DNA from: Achatina immaculata
Lineage: Eukaryota; Mollusca; Gastropoda; Stylommatophora; Achatinidae
Reading direction: 5' to 3'
NCBI GenBank assembly: GCA_009760885.1
Contig: CM019697.1
Location: forward strand, 25,124,210 to 25,188,209
DNA: 64,000 bases
The notes beneath the pieces were generated by a model. It was not told the origin of the DNA and did no database searches. It saw only the letters and a program-made list of their open reading frames with translations. Numbering within the stretch: the first letter of the stretch is position 1; every line of letters starts with the position of its first letter. Below are positions 1 through 12,839 of the stretch, in pieces. The translations under genes and the position numbers were made by a program.

Positions 1-157
1 ATTGATTGACATTATGCCTGCAATATGTTTTTATGACATGTGTTGATGTTCTGTGAATGTATGTCTTGTGATTACCATTGATCCACGTTGTTGACTAAAT
101 AAAACGTTAGTGTATTTGTATATATGACTTGATAATGTCTATATCATGTTGTGGTAA

Positions 158-420
158 TGACAAAAAGATAAGAGAGAGACAATGTACTTTCATAGGACAT
201 GCAATGAGAAGAGGGGGCATTGAAAATATTATAACAAAAGGAAAAACAGAAGGAAGAAGATCAAGAGGAAGACCAAGAGAAATGATACTGGACAGTCTGA
301 CGGGATGGTGGGAGAGGAGATCACTAACTGAGCTGATGGCCTGCATGAAGGATCGTGTACTCTGGAGAAGCATAATAGCCAACGCCAGTCGGCACGGCAC
401 ATGATGATGATGATAATGTA
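158..420 (+). pseudogene. LINE-A copy 1: 3'-terminal fragment of a non-LTR retrotransposon ORF
   Basis: The translation carries the C-terminal tail of a LINE reverse-transcriptase protein: CTFIGHAMRRGGIENII, then the basic RGRPREM motif, and it ends ANASRHGT-stop at 404. The same tail ends two longer copies at 12840-13984 and 40223-41603. Immediately after the stop is a short ATGATGATGATGATAATG run, the microsatellite-like 3' tail seen in all three copies. Everything upstream (endonuclease, RT) is missing, as expected for 5' truncation during target-primed reverse transcription. No clear target-site duplication was found. The clade (RTE-like or a relative) is inferred only from the short-repeat tail. 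It is not a functional gene. Confidence 0.85.
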
Positions 421-800
421 TGTGATATATATTTAACCTGATGCCCAGCTGGCATATAGTGTCCCTTGGAGGGGAGAATCCTGGGTTGGCAGTCATTGCT
501 TGGGGAATCCTGGCCACGCAGTGCGGAAGTACAGGGCAAGAGAGTGCCTTAACAGCTGTGATTAACCAAATTCTTAAATATTATATATAATACATGCAGA
601 TTGCACAGACAAAGTCTACAATGCACCGAATTCACGGTGCCCAGAAATCGTGGTGCCCAGAATTAACGATGCCATTAATCCGACAGAATATTTAATTTTC
701 GTTTATTGAAGAGTTGGAAAAAATATTCATGTCATAAAAACGTAATATGAATTGATGCTCTACTATTCTGGTAGTGGATTGAAAAAAACAATATTTCAGT
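421..800. other. unassigned sequence
   Basis: AT-rich, without an open frame resembling a known protein, and with no recognisable repeat structure beyond a short duplicated phrase near 630-665 (GGTGCCCAGAA twice). Confidence 0.5.
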
Positions 801-805
801 CCTAA

Positions 806-1472
806 ATACTACAGTTACATGCTGATACTACAATTACTGATACTGCAATTACTTACTGATACTACAGTTACTTGTTGATACTACAAGTACTTGCTGATAC
901 TACAGTTACTAATACTACAGTTACTTGCTGATACTACAGTTACTAATACTACAGTTACTTGCTGATACTACAGTTACTAATACTACAGTTACTTGCTGAT
1001 ACTACAGTTACTAATACTACAGTTACTTGCTGATGCTACAATTACTTGCCGATACTACAGTTACGTACTGATACTACAATTACTTGCTGATACTACAGTT
1101 AATTGCTGATACTACAATTACTTGCTGATAGTACAGTTACTTGCTGATACTACAGTTACTTGCTGATACTACAGTTACTTGCCGATACTACAGTTACGTA
1201 CTGATACTACAATTACTTGCTGATACTACAGTTACTTGCTGATACTACAGTTACTTGCTGATACTACAATTACTTGCTGATACTACAGTTACTGATAGTA
1301 CAGTTACTTGCTGATACTACAATTACTTGCTGATACTACAGTTACTGATAGTACAGTTACTTGCTGATACTACAATTACTTGCTGATACTACAGTTACTG
1401 ATAGTACAGTTACTTGCTGATACTACAATTACTTGCCGATACTACAGTTACGTACTGATACTACAGTTACTT
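806..1472. repeat. minisatellite, ~19-bp unit
   Basis: About 35 imperfect units built on CTTGCTGATACTACAGTTA, with shortened units (ACTGATACTACAGTT) interspersed in a recurring order. Open frames across it are products of the repeat and are not genes. Confidence 0.95.
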
Positions 1473-2052
1473 GATGTTAGGTTGTGTTTGTCTTCTGGGC
1501 ACTGTACAATATTTCAAAATTTTAAATCACGCTGGACACCGCCATCTTTGTTTCCTGTTCCACATTTATTTCCACTTTCATCACAACAGCCACAAAAACT
1601 CATTTCCCTTGAGGTTTGCGTTCCAAACAGAACTGCAGTTCTCAGAACTTCAGCACTTAAAAGCCAACACTCATCTATTTTTGATATTGAAAACCCAGTT
1701 CTATGCTGCCAAAATTTGTTTTTAAAATCTTGTCACAAACACACACACACATACACATTAAGGATGTATCTCTGCAGGGAGAAATTTAGATCGGGTCTTA
1801 TTTTTGGATGTGCCTCGCAAACTTTTCTATGTCTTCATGCAAGTGTGTTTTTCGATCCATTTTTCAGGCTGTATTTATGTAGAACATCTTTGTCGTCACT
1901 TCTGTCAGTGAAATACGCTCTGCATTTTTGTCCATATCTCATTCAATGTTTCCCATCTTTCAGTTCCAGTCTTTATGGTCTATACCTTCCATGTTAGGCT
2001 GGTACTAAACTGATGTTGAACCGTTGCTGCAAGACTTAAAGCCCACAGAAGT
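1473..2052. other. unassigned sequence
   Basis: An open frame crosses this stretch but its translation is low in complexity and resembles no family I know. A short CA run lies at about 1738-1755. No splice-site-bounded exon is convincing. Confidence 0.5.
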
Positions 2053-2055
2053 GTG

Positions 2056-2166
2056 CGCTTTCAGAAGAAAGGTTCACTCTCAGAAGAAAGGTTCACTCTC
2101 AGAAGAAAGGTGCACTCTCAGAAGAAAGGTGCACTCTCAGAAGAAAGGTGCACTCTCAGAAGATTC
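2056..2166. repeat. minisatellite, 19-bp unit
   Basis: Five to six near-perfect units of CACTCTCAGAAGAAAGGTG/T. Confidence 0.95.
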
Positions 2167-2204
2167 CACATCCCTAATTCTTCAGTCTCTGAAAATGAAG
2201 TTCC

Positions 2205-2520
2205 TTTGTACGACTTTTCACTCAATTATGGTTTTCCGTGTGATATCGTGCCTTCAATTATGATTTTCCGTGTGATATCGTGACTTAATTATGGGTTTCA
2301 GTGTGATTTCGTGACTTCAGTTATGGGTTTCAGTGTGGTATCGTGGCTTCAATTATGATTTTCCGTGTGATATCGTGACTTCAATTATGACTTTCTGTGT
2401 GATATCGTGACTTCAGTTATGGTCTTCAGTGTGATATCGTGCCTTCAGTTATAGTTTTCAGTGTGATATCGTGCCTTCAATTATGATTTTCCGTGTGATA
2501 TCGTGATTCAAATATGGTTT
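2205..2520. repeat. minisatellite, ~32-bp unit
   Basis: About ten diverged units with the core CCGTGTGATATCGTGACTTC alternating with AATTATGGTTTT. Units vary more than in most arrays of this window, so it is probably older. Confidence 0.9.
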
Positions 2521-2719
2521 TCTGTATGATATCGCGTCGTCTTCAACTTGACCAAACATTTTTAATTGCCCTCTTGAAACGTTTTCGCGAATTTTAGCTT
2601 TAGTTTCATTTTCTAAGAATACTTCGTCTCTTGTCCTCTCCATAAAATACACGCCATTTTCTTTCTGCCAATCAAACATCAGGCTCCCCCACGTGGCGCA
2701 CGTTTTCTGGTGACAAACT

Positions 2720-3346
2720 GAAATGAGGATACATGAAAGAATAAGATAATGAAATGAGGATACATGAAAGAATAAGATAATGAAATGAGGATGCATGAAA
2801 TGATAAGATAATGAAATGAGGGCCCATGAAAAAATAAGATAATGAAATGAGGATGCATGAAAGGATAAGATAATGAAATGAGGATACATGAAAGAATAAG
2901 ATAATGAAATGAGGATACATGAAGGAATAAGATAATGAAATGAGGATACATGAAGGAATAAGATAATGAAATGAGGATACATGAAGGAATAAGATAATGA
3001 AATGAGGATACATAAATGAAATAAGATAATGAAATGAGAATACATGAAAGAATAAGATAATGAAATGAGAATACATGAAGGAATAAGATGAAATGAGAAT
3101 ACATGAAGGAATAAGATAATGAAATGAGAATACATGAAGGAATAAGATAATGAAATGAGGATACACGAAAGAATAAGATAATGAAATGAGGATACATGAA
3201 AGAATAAGATTATGAAATGAGGATACATGGAAGAATAAGATAATGAAATGAGGATACATGAAAGAATAAGATAATGAAATGAGGATACATGGAAGAATAA
3301 GATAATGAAATGAGTATAAATGAAAGAATAAGACAATGAAATGAGA
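2720..3346. repeat. minisatellite, 31-bp unit
   Basis: About 20 units with the core ATGAGGATACATGAAAGAAT followed by AAGATAATGAA. Because 31 is not divisible by three and the unit has no stop on the minus strand, long open frames run through all three minus-strand frames. These are artefacts. Confidence 0.97.
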
Positions 3347-3579
3347 AAGGAGAGTTGATGAAGAAAAGAGAGCAGGTTGAGGAGCTGGACTAAGATACCT
3401 GGGAGTAAAGCTATGTTAAAAGTCACGACACGTAATCACAGAACCAAAGATAATGTTACAGATAATGTCACAGATAATGTGACAAGAAATATTTATCTAT
3501 CATGTGTCTCATAAATGAGCAAAACAATTTTTAGGTAGAACGCTTTTTTTTATAGTTCATGACTTCTAAGCGAAAGAAG

Positions 3580-3612
3580 ATTATAGACAGACAGACGGAC
3601 GGACGGACGGAC

Positions 3613-3651
<39 letters not shown>

Positions 3652-3690
3652 GAAACAGACAGACAGACAGACGGACAGACAGTTTGGAGT
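3580..3690. repeat. tetranucleotide microsatellite (ACAG/ACGG)n
   Basis: Runs of GACAGACAGACA and GACGGACGGACGG, interrupted once by AAAGAAAC. Confidence 0.95.
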
Positions 3691-4862
3691 AAACTTTGTT
3701 GCAGCCATGTTTGATGTAAAATGTGTTGACCAACTTTGTAAATCTATACTATGATTCACTCAAAGTATACTGTGCTGAAAGTTGTTTGACGAAAACTCCA
3801 CAGTAAATATACGTGTAGTGTGCTCATTTTGTGATAAGTTTTTACAGCCTGACATTTCAGTAAAATTTATCACATCTGTGAGATGTGGTCTTATCAGGAA
3901 ACGTATTTTATTATTTGATATTCAAATAATACGCCATTTTTCTGTACGTATATTGAACACTAGCCGCAAAAGTTCAGTGAAATGAATTGTAAAAAAAAGA
4001 AAATTCCATCCCTTTTTCTTTGTTCTGAACTGATAGATACATCGCCAGATAAGGAAAAAAAAATCCCGACATGTTAATTTTCGTATAAGAGAGATAATTT
4101 ACCTGGGAAGATTAAAGTTAATTTTGTTTGTTCTGGCTGCCGGTTTATAGAAACACCGGATAGAGAAGATAGGAAGTAAATCTGCCTTCAGGGATAGAAA
4201 AACATGATAATTCTTTCAAACATATTCTCCCTGAAAATGAATTCAAATACTCGGTGGAAGATTGCAAACTCGCATCACTCTTTGCTATCATGGCGTTATT
4301 ATTTGTGTTTTTTTCCTTCCAAAAATTGTCGCTTTAGAAGGCGGCACAAGATATATATATATATATATATGTTTGTTTTTGTTTTTGACAAATGCAGTAA
4401 AAACAAGTACTCACGTCTATGTCGATATTCAGAATTGATGATCTGTTTTTGTTGAAGTTCTATCCTTTTCCCCCCTCCAAGTACCAAAGTCACGCGACCT
4501 TGGTCTTACGTGAGCTTGTCCAAGTTCACTGAAGTGTCGGAGTTATAAGAAATTACTATTTTTTGATAATTTGAGAAACTTTCATTTAGATAACATGCAA
4601 AACGAGGCGCACTAGAGTACATAAAGTGTAGATACGATGTGAACATAATATCAGTGGTATGTAAATATGACTTCCTCATGAACTTATTATTTCTTCGCTT
4701 TCAGAATGGCCTTGGCTGCTTTGTGCCAGTTTTCAACTAGGCTGTGATAAATGCACTTTTCGGTCGTACACGTCCGACTTCAGTGTAATGTATTTTTAGG
4801 ACCGTAATTTCCCTTTGTGATTTGGATTAACCCGTCTGTACCAATGTCTGTTACTAGGGGAC
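3691..4862. other. unassigned, AT-rich sequence
   Basis: Largely unique sequence with an (AT)n run at about 4350-4371. Short open frames exist but none shows a domain, compositional coding signal or credible splice sites. Confidence 0.5.
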
Positions 4863-4865
4863 ACT

Positions 4866-5990
4866 GCTGCTAGGTTGACTAGATTCTTGATAGACTGGGG
4901 TTTACCAAACTTTGAGGCAAGCTTTGAGGTGTTAGGTTGACTAGATTCTTGATAGACTGGGGTTTACCAAACTTTGAGGCAAGCTTTGAGGTGTTAGGTT
5001 GACTAGATTCTTGATAGACTGGGGTTTACCAAACTTTGAGGCAAGCTTTGAGGTGTTAGGTTGACTAGATTCTTGATAGACTGGGGTTTACCAACTTTGA
5101 GGCAAGCTTTGAGGTGTTAGGTTGACTAGATTCTTGATAGACTGGGGTTTACCAAACTTTGAGGCAAGCTTTGAGGTGTTAGGTTGACTAGATTCTTGAT
5201 AGACTGGGGTTTACCAAACTTTGAGGCAAGCTTTGAGGTGTTAGGTTGACTAGATTCTTGATAGACTGGGGTTTACCAAACTTTGAGGCAAGCTTTGAGG
5301 TGTTAGGTTGACTAGATTCTTGATAGACTGGGGTTTACCAAACTTTGAGGCAAGCTTGAGGTGCTAGGTTGACTAGATTCTTGATAGACTGGGGTTTACC
5401 AAACTTTGAGGCAAGCTTTGAGGTGTTAGGTTGACTAGATTCTTGATAGACTGGGGTTTACCAAACTTTGAGGCAAGCTTTGAGGTGCTAGGTTGACTAG
5501 ATTCTTGATAGACTGGGGTTTACCAAACTTTGAGGCAAGCTTTGAGGTGTTAGGTTGACTAGATTCTTGATAGACTGGGGTTTACCAAACTTTGAGGCAA
5601 GCTTTGAGGTGTTAGGTTGACTAGATTCTTGATAGACTGGGGTTTACCAAACTTTGAGGCAAGCTTTGAGGTGTTAGGTTGACTAGGTTCTTGATGGACT
5701 GGGGTTTACCAAACTTTAAGGCAAGCTTTGAGGTGCTAGGTTGACTAGATTCTTGATGGACTGGGGTTTACCAAACTTTGAGGCAAGCTTTGAGGTGCTA
5801 GGTTGACTAGATTCTTGGAAGACTGGGGTTTACCAAACTTTGAGGCAAGCTTTGAGGTGCTAGGTTGACTAGATTCTTGGAAGACTGGGGTTTACCAAAC
5901 TTTGAGGCAAGCTTTGAGGTGCTAGGTTGACTAGATTCTTGGAAGACTGGGTTTACCAAACTTTGAGGCAAGCTTTGAGGTGCTAGGTTG
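4866..5990. repeat. minisatellite, 62-bp unit
   Basis: About 18 highly similar units containing GACTAGATTCTTGATAGACT and CCAAACTTTGAGGCAAGCTT. The last five carry diagnostic changes (GGAAGACT or GATGGACT for GATAGACT, GTGCTAGG for GTGTTAGG), showing directional homogenisation along the array. Confidence 0.98.
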
Positions 5991-6092
5991 ATGATCGCTG
6001 TCTCACTGATTCCGAATGTTACATCATTGCCTCCCCCTCCTCCACCACCCACCCCCCCCCCATGAACTGAAATGAAAATTAAGATTTCCAGG

Positions 6093-6728
6093 TTTTATTG
6101 ATTTTTACATGTTGTGTTGATTTTTACATGTTGTGTTGATTTTTACATGTTGTGTTGACTTTGACATGCTGTGTTGACTTTGACATGTTGTGTTGATTTT
6201 TACATGTTGTGTTCACTTTGACATGCTGTGTTGACTTTGATATGCTGTATTGACTTTGACATGCTGCTTTGACTTTGACATGATGTGTTGTCTTTGACAT
6301 GTTGTGTTGACTTTGACATGTTGTGTTTATTTTGACATGCTGTGTTGACTTTGACATGTTGTGTTGACTTTGACATGTTGTGTTGACTTTGACATGCTAT
6401 GTTTACTTTGACATGCTGTGTTGACTTTGACATGTTGTGTTGACTTTGATATGCTGTGTTGACTTTGATATGTTGTGTTGACTGTGACATGTTGTGTTAA
6501 TTTTTACATGTTGTGTTGACTTTGACATGCTGTGTTGACTTTGACGTGTTGTGTTGTCTTTGACATGCTGTGCTGACTTTGACATGCTGTGTTGACTTTG
6601 ACATGCTGTGTTGACTTTGACATGCTGTGTTGACTTTGACATGCTGTGTTGACTTTGACATGCTGTGTTGACTTTGACATGCTGTGTTGACTTTGACATG
6701 TTTTGTTGACTTTGACATGCTGTGTTGA
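6093..6728. repeat. minisatellite, 19-bp unit
   Basis: About 33 units of TTGACTTTGACATGCTGTG and variants. The array is nearly perfect at 6600-6690 and more diverged at both edges. Confidence 0.97.
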
Positions 6729-7165
6729 TGTATTCAGTATTTGACTCCGTTATTTGTTTGTGAAATGTAACAGAACTTGACAGCTGTCACAGGTGCACTG
6801 CCGACATAGAGGGAAGCGAATCTTCCAGCTGAGGGCATGGGTGGCTGCTGCTGAACTGAGTGTCTTTTAGCAGTCACACCGGCCCTGATAGTTGTTGCAG
6901 TGACAAACAAATCTCATAAATCACGTTTTTTATGAAAAAAAAGACACGAAAAGATCTGTTGTTATGAAACTGGTTAAGGCAAGTAATGTTAAACTTAGGC
7001 AAAAAAGTAAGAGTTTTAGGATGAAAGAAAAAGCACAAATTACAAGGCCGTAAGAAGGTTCAACCAAAAGAAGAACACAAGAGAATACTAATGTGTTAGG
7101 GAAAGGAAACTGTCAGCAGACGTAACACAGCGGGGATGTCCAACCATCTTAAACCATCAAGAAGC
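6729..7165. other. unassigned sequence
   Basis: Mixed-composition unique sequence ending in a poly-C run at about 7167-7177. No gene or RNA recognised. Confidence 0.5.
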
Positions 7166-7167
7166 TC

Positions 7168-7333
7168 CCCCCCCCCCAGTAAACAGAAAAAGCTTTGGCC
7201 CCAGTAAACAGAAAAAGCTTTCCCCCAGTAAACAGAAAAAGCTTTCCCCCAGTAAACAGAAAAAGCTTTCCCCCAGTAAACAGAAAAAGCTTTCCCCCAG
7301 TAAACAGAAAAAGCTTTCCCCCAGTAAACAGAC
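7168..7333. repeat. minisatellite, 24-bp unit
   Basis: Seven units of CCCCCAGTAAACAGAAAAAG plus CTTT. Confidence 0.97.
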
Positions 7334-7725
7334 GGTTGCAGTAGCATATGTCCAATGATGTGGTCGGGAAAATATTTCTCATAATGGTGGGCCGTGATGG
7401 TAAACGTCTATGTCCTAGATCAGTTTCGTGAATGAATTAAGCAGATCTTTGTGTGTGTGTGTTGAGCATGTTCTGTGATCTGTGTTGAGCATGCTCTGTG
7501 TTGAGCATGTTCTGTAGAAATAAGAATAAAACTTATGCGAATTTAATCTGAAATAAAATTCACATATTAGGAAGAAAAAAAATCCAGTGAAGACGAAGTT
7601 TGTATCTGTGTAGCTCGTAGTATTACTGAAGTTTGTATATGTGAAGCTCCTAGTATTACTACGACATATCACACCCTGTTAGTGCATACAGTAATAATCT
7701 ATTTTTGTTTCTTTAGAGTCTCTGA
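7334..7725. other. unassigned sequence
   Basis: Contains three loose repeats of TGTTGAGCATGTTCTGTG at about 7460-7515 and two of GTATTACT with GAAGTTTGTAT at 7615-7665. No gene recognised. Confidence 0.5.
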
Positions 7726-7727
7726 AT

Positions 7728-8590
7728 ATGTTATTTTGCTGCTGAATTATGAATATGTCATTTTGCTGCTGGATTATGTATCTGTTATTATGCTGTTAGA
7801 TTATGTATCTGTTATTATGCTGTTAGATTATACATCTGTTATCTTGCTGCTGGATTGCGCATCTGTTATCTTGCTGTTGGGTTTACGTATCTGTTATCTT
7901 GCTGCTGGACTATGTATCTGTTATCATGCTGTCAGATTAAGTATCTGTTATCATGCTACTGGATTATGTATCTGTTATCTTGCTGTTGGGTTATGTAACT
8001 GTTATCTTGCTGCAGGATTATGTATCTATTATTATGCTGTTAGATTATGCATCTGTTATTATGCTGTCAGATTAAGTATCTGTTATTATGCTGTCAGATT
8101 AAGTATCTGTTATTATGCTGTTAGATTATGTATCTGTTATTATGTTGTCAGATTATGTATCTGTTATTATGTTGTCAGATTATGTATCTGTTATTATGCT
8201 GCTAGATTATGTATCTGTTTTATGCTGTCAAATTAAGTATATGTTATTATGCTGTGACATTAAGTATCTGTTATTATGCTGTGAGATTAAGTATGTGTTA
8301 TTATGCTGCTGGATTATGTATCTGTTATCTTGCTGCTGGATTATGTATCTGTTATCTTGCTGTTAGGTTATGTATCTGTTATCTTGCTGTTAGGTTATGA
8401 ATCTGTTATTTTGCTGTTAGGTTATGTATCTGTTATCTTGCTGTTAGGTTATGTATTTGTTATTTTGCTGTTAGGTTATGTATCTGTTATTTTGCTGTTA
8501 GGTTATGTATCTGTTATCTTGCTGATGGGTTATGTATTTGTTATTTTGCTGTTAGGTTATGTATCTGTTGTCTTGTTGCTGGATTATGTT
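7728..8590. repeat. minisatellite, 27-bp unit
   Basis: About 32 units with the core TATGTATCTGTTATTATGCT. The 5' half uses TTATTATGCTGTTAGA variants and the 3' half TTATCTTGCTGTTAGG variants, so two sub-arrays have expanded separately. The unit length keeps the frames open. Confidence 0.97.
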
Positions 8591-9545
8591 CAAACGTTTT
8601 GAAGAAAAAAAGTTGTTTTAAAAATACATCTTGAAACTTGACGAACGTTTTTATCCTGGCCGATACACATCCTCTTCCATATCCTCTTCCGCTTCCTCTT
8701 GCAGGAAAACTGAACTTTTAACTTGACGAACCCTTGTTGCTGTAAGTGCATCACCTTTTCTGCCTTCTATGTAAAATGTAAGGCTAATACTACATTCTGC
8801 TCGACAGTTTACTCAAAGTTACTGTTGAGCGGAAACATCGAAACGGCTTCTTTCTTGTGATATCCACATTTTCTACTTTCCTCGAGAAATCCTAACTTGT
8901 GAATCAGTTTCCAAAAATTTTCTTGCATAATAACTATAGATATTGTTTTGTTACGTAGAGAGGTAGCAAGGGATATGGATACATTGAGACACTGGCTTTC
9001 GTCAAACAGGAAGTCAACAGGATGCTGGGAAAGACTAGGCCAATCATTTGCGTAGGAAGATTCCTTAAGTGAAAGGAGCGTTTGAAAAGTTCAGGGAAAG
9101 TGCTGACAGAAAGGTCATTATTCCCTGAGAGCTGTCCTGCCGGTCGGCGTGACCGGAGGTTCATAATGTGAAACCGGAAGCCTGATCGTAGTTCAGGTCC
9201 GAGAGAAATATTCGAAGTTACTGTGGCTGTACCCTCCCTGCGCTCTTACGTGTATCCAACAAATTCTCTCCCCTTTCTAAACTCCTTGTGCTCCTACGTG
9301 TATCCAACAAATTCTCTCCCCTTTCTACACTCCTCAGTCAGTATCCTGATGGTGTCACAGCATTAGCTCACGTCAGATGATCTCCTACCTCGGCAGAGCC
9401 TCACCAACTTGTCTCTTGCGGGTCTCTCTTTCTGCAACAAGAACATACAAATTTGTAACCACATAACCATTTTAGACAAGTTTTCCCGAGTCAGGAAAGT
9501 TTGGTTTTTTTCTTTTTCAGTTGTCCTCGGAGTTTGAATTTATGT
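8591..9545. other. unassigned sequence
   Basis: Unique sequence. A phrase with CTCCTACGTGTATCCAACAA occurs twice at about 9240-9330. No exon or RNA recognised. Confidence 0.5.
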
Positions 9546-9547
9546 AT

Positions 9548-10706
9548 AAGTAATGCTAGCACACAACTTACATGTGAAAGTAATGCTAATACACAGCTTT
9601 CCTGTAGAAGTAATGCTAGCACAGAGTTTTTATATAGAGGCAATGCTAGCACACAATTTTCCTGTAGAAGTAATGTTAATACACAGCCTTCGTGTAGAAG
9701 TAATGCTAGTTCACAATTTTCTTGTAGAAATAATGCTATAACACAGCCTTCCTGTAGAAGTATTGCTAGCACACAATTTTTCTGTAGAAGTAATGCTAGC
9801 ACACAACTTTCCTGTAGAAGTATTTCTAGCACACGGTTTTTATGTAGAGGCAGTGCTAGCTCATAATTTTCCTGTAGAAGTAATGCTAGTTCACAATTTT
9901 CCTGTAGAAGTAATGCTAATACACAGCCTTCCTGTAGAAGTAATGCTAGCACACAATTTTCCTGTAGAAGTACTGCTAGCACACAGTTTTTATGTAGAGG
10001 CAATGCTAACACACAATTTTCCTGTAGAAGTATTGCTAGAACGTAGCTTTCCTTTAGAAGTAATGCTAACACACAACTTTCATGCAGAAGTATTGTTAGA
10101 CCGTATCTTTGCTGTAGAATTTATGCTAACACAGGTTTTTCCTGTAGAAGTATTGCCAGAACCAAGCTTTCCTGGAGAAGTAATGCTGGCACACAGTTTT
10201 CCTGTAGAAGTAATACTAACATTACTGTTTTCCTGTAGAAATAATGCTAGCACACATTTTTCCTGTAGAAGTAATGTTAATACACAGTTTTCCTGTAGAA
10301 GTAATGCTAGCACAGTTTTCATGTAGAGGTAATGCTAGCACACAACTTTCCTGTAGAAGTAGTGCTAACACACAGTTTTCCTCTAGAAATAATGCTAACA
10401 CACAACTTTCACGTAGAAGTAATGCTAACACACAATTTTCACGTGGAAGTAATGCTAACACAGAACTTTCACGTGGAAGTAATGCTAACACACAACTTTC
10501 ACGTAGAAGTAATGCTAACACACAATTTTCACGTGGAAGTAATGCTAACACAGAACTTTCACGTGGAAGTAATGCTAACACAGAACTTTCACGTGGAAGT
10601 AATGCTAACACACAACTTTCACGTAGAAGTAATGCTAACACAGAACTTTCACGTGGAAGTAATGCTAACACAGAACTTTCACGTGGAAGTAACGCTAGCT
10701 CACAGT
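9548..10706. repeat. minisatellite, 30-bp unit
   Basis: About 39 units with the core AGTAATGCTAGCACACAATT then TTCCTGTAGA. From about 10400 a homogenised sub-array uses CACGTGGAAGTAATGCTAAC in a higher-order alternation of CACGTAGAAG and CACGTGGAAG. The 30-bp length gives long spurious open frames on both strands. Confidence 0.98.
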
Positions 10707-10977
10707 TTTCCTATATTTTTTTTCCTGTTCTGGAGTAAAGGAGCTTTCAGTGTAAATGAAGTATTATTTTTTTTTTTCTATGTGATGTTGTTTGCTCTCC
10801 CCTCAGTGAAATGTGTGGCCAAGATGCCCTAAGATTTCTCTTTCTATAAGATTTAGTCATCATTTTAACTGGTGTTTCTTTTCCTGTATACACCTTCATT
10901 ATCATGTTTTCTTGATGTTGATGTTAAGTTGTACATGTTTGCTGAATGTTCTACTCCCGTTTCCTTTGTCCTGTATA

Positions 10978-11505
10978 TGTGTGTTAGTAACGTCACATCA
11001 TCTCACTTATTAACATCTGTTTGTCTTAGTAACAACGCATCGTCTAACTTATTAATGCTTATTTGTGTTATTAACGTCACATCATCTCACTTGTTAATGC
11101 CTGTTTGTGTTAGTATCTACGAATCATCTCAATTGCTAATGCCTGTTTGTGTTAATAACGTCACATCATCTCACTTTTTAATGCCTGTATTAGTTAGTAT
11201 CGTCACATCACCTCACTTGTTAATTCCTGCGCGTGTTAGTAACGTCACATCATCTCACTTATTAATTCCTGTGTGTTTTAATAGGGCCACATCATCTCAC
11301 TTGTTAATACCTCTGTGTGTTAGTAACGTCACATTATGTGACTTTTTAATTCCTGTCTGTTTTAGTAACGTCACATCATCTCACTTGTTAATGCCTATGT
11401 GTGTTAATAACGTCACATCATCTCATGTGTTAATGCGTGTTTATGTTAGTAACGTCACATCATCTCATGTGTTAATGCGTGTTTATGTTAGTAACGTTTC
11501 AAAGT
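10978..11505. repeat. minisatellite, ~42-bp unit
   Basis: About 12 units with the cores GTAACGTCACATCATCTCAC and TTGTTAATGCCTGTTTGTG. Each unit carries a CGTCA half-site. Confidence 0.95.
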
Positions 11506-11855
11506 CTCACATGTTTATACTATTCGGTGTAGAGAACCCTGCCATCGTATGAGTTCTCTGTTTATTTGCCTGACACTGAACCTTATAACCGGAACGAAAT
11601 GTTTGATAGAAAACTGAGTTGTTATATCACACTTTAGGAAAATGGTAAAAATAAGGCTGTTGTGTCACAGAGGCACCCATAGCTTCTTGTGTTAGTGCTT
11701 GTATTTGTTTTATCTCTCCACAATACTATGGTGATGTGGTCAGCATCACAGTTTATACAACTGAGTTATGTCTACATCTCTTGTCTCTCATTTATATTTT
11801 TCTCAAAACAAAATCTCCAAATTTTGCTCTGTGTTACATGTTTTGGTTTTTGTGT
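11506..11855. other. unassigned sequence
   Basis: Unique sequence between two arrays. No gene recognised. Confidence 0.5.
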
Positions 11856-11925
11856 TCGAGAGAGGCCTGCAAGAGAGCTGTTAGGGAGGCAAAGTTTCTA
11901 AAGGGACATGCAAATAACTGACTGA
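11856..11925 (+). pseudogene. LINE-C 3'-terminal fragment
   Basis: The translation RAVREAKFLKGHAN-stop matches the C-terminus of LINE-C copies elsewhere in this window (AVREAKFRKGHANE at 22443-22500 minus strand, AVREAKFHK at 63240 plus strand). Only about 70 bases survive. It is followed at once by a 21-bp minisatellite. Confidence 0.8.
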
Positions 11926-11927
11926 TT

Positions 11928-12655
11928 GCTCCACGTTTTGGTTACTGTGCTCCATGTTTTGGTTACTGTGCTCCATATTTTGGTTACTGTGCTCCATATT
12001 TTGGTTACTGTGCTCCATATTTTGTTTACTGTGCTCCATATTTTGGATACTGTGCTCCACATTTTGGTTACTGTGCTCCATATTTTAGTTACTGTGCTCC
12101 ATATTTTGGTTACTGTGCTCCACACTGTCGTTACCATGCTCCATGTTTTGGTTACTGTGCTGCATATTTTGGTTACTGTGCTCCTCATTTTGGTTACTGT
12201 GCTCCATACTGTGGTTACTGTGCTCCATATTTTAGTTACTGTGCTCCATATTTTAGTTACTGTGCTCCATACTGTCGTTACCGTCCTCCATATTTTGGTT
12301 ACTGTGCTCCATATTTTGGTTACTGTACTCCATATTTTGGTTACTGTGCTCCATATTTTGGTTACTGTGCTCTATATTTTGGTTATTGGGCTCCATATTT
12401 TGGTTATTGTGCTCTATATTTTGGTTATTGTGCTCCATATTTTGGCTATTGTGCTCCATATTTTGGTTATTGTGCTCCATATTTTGGTCATTGTGCTCCA
12501 TATTTTGGTTATTGTGCTCCATATTTTGGTTATTGTGCTCTATATTTTGGTTATTGTGCTCTATATTTTGGTTATTGTGCTTTATATTTTGGTTATTGGG
12601 CTCTATATTCTGGTTATTGTGCTCTATATTCTGGTTATTGTGCTCTATATTTCTC
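11928..12655. repeat. minisatellite, 21-bp unit
   Basis: About 34 units of TTTTGGTTACTGTGCTCCAT. The 3' half shifts to GGTTATTGTGCTCTATATTT. It starts directly at the end of a LINE-C fragment. Confidence 0.98.
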
Positions 12656-12707
12656 GAATTTAATACAAACTTATCCTCTAGGATGCGTTTTCGCTTTCAT
12701 TTATTAG

Positions 12708-12820
12708 CTTTCTGCTTGTTGAGCCCACTCTAGGTTTTCTGCTTGTTGAGCCCAGTCTAGGTTTTCTGCTTGTTGAGCCCACTCTAGGTTTTCTGCTTGT
12801 TGAGCCCACTCTAGGTTTTC
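12708..12820. repeat. minisatellite, 27-bp unit
   Basis: Four units of TTTTCTGCTTGTTGAGCCCA plus CTCTAGG, adjoining the LINE-A insertion. Confidence 0.95.
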
Positions 12821-12839
12821 AAGAAAGCGTCTCTAATCA

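Noticed and set aside
2458..3426. 322-codon minus-strand open frame with repeated SFHYLI-type peptides
   Set aside because: It is the 31-bp minisatellite read through; all three minus frames are open for the same reason.
9548..10706. CRISPR-like array of direct repeats
   Set aside because: Units are contiguous head-to-tail variants without unique spacers, and the genome is animal. The same applies to all other arrays in the window.
9491..10738. Long open frames on both strands with LLLQENCVLA / VEVMLAHNF repeats
   Set aside because: The 30-bp unit lacks stops in several frames. There is no start context, splice site or non-repeat domain.
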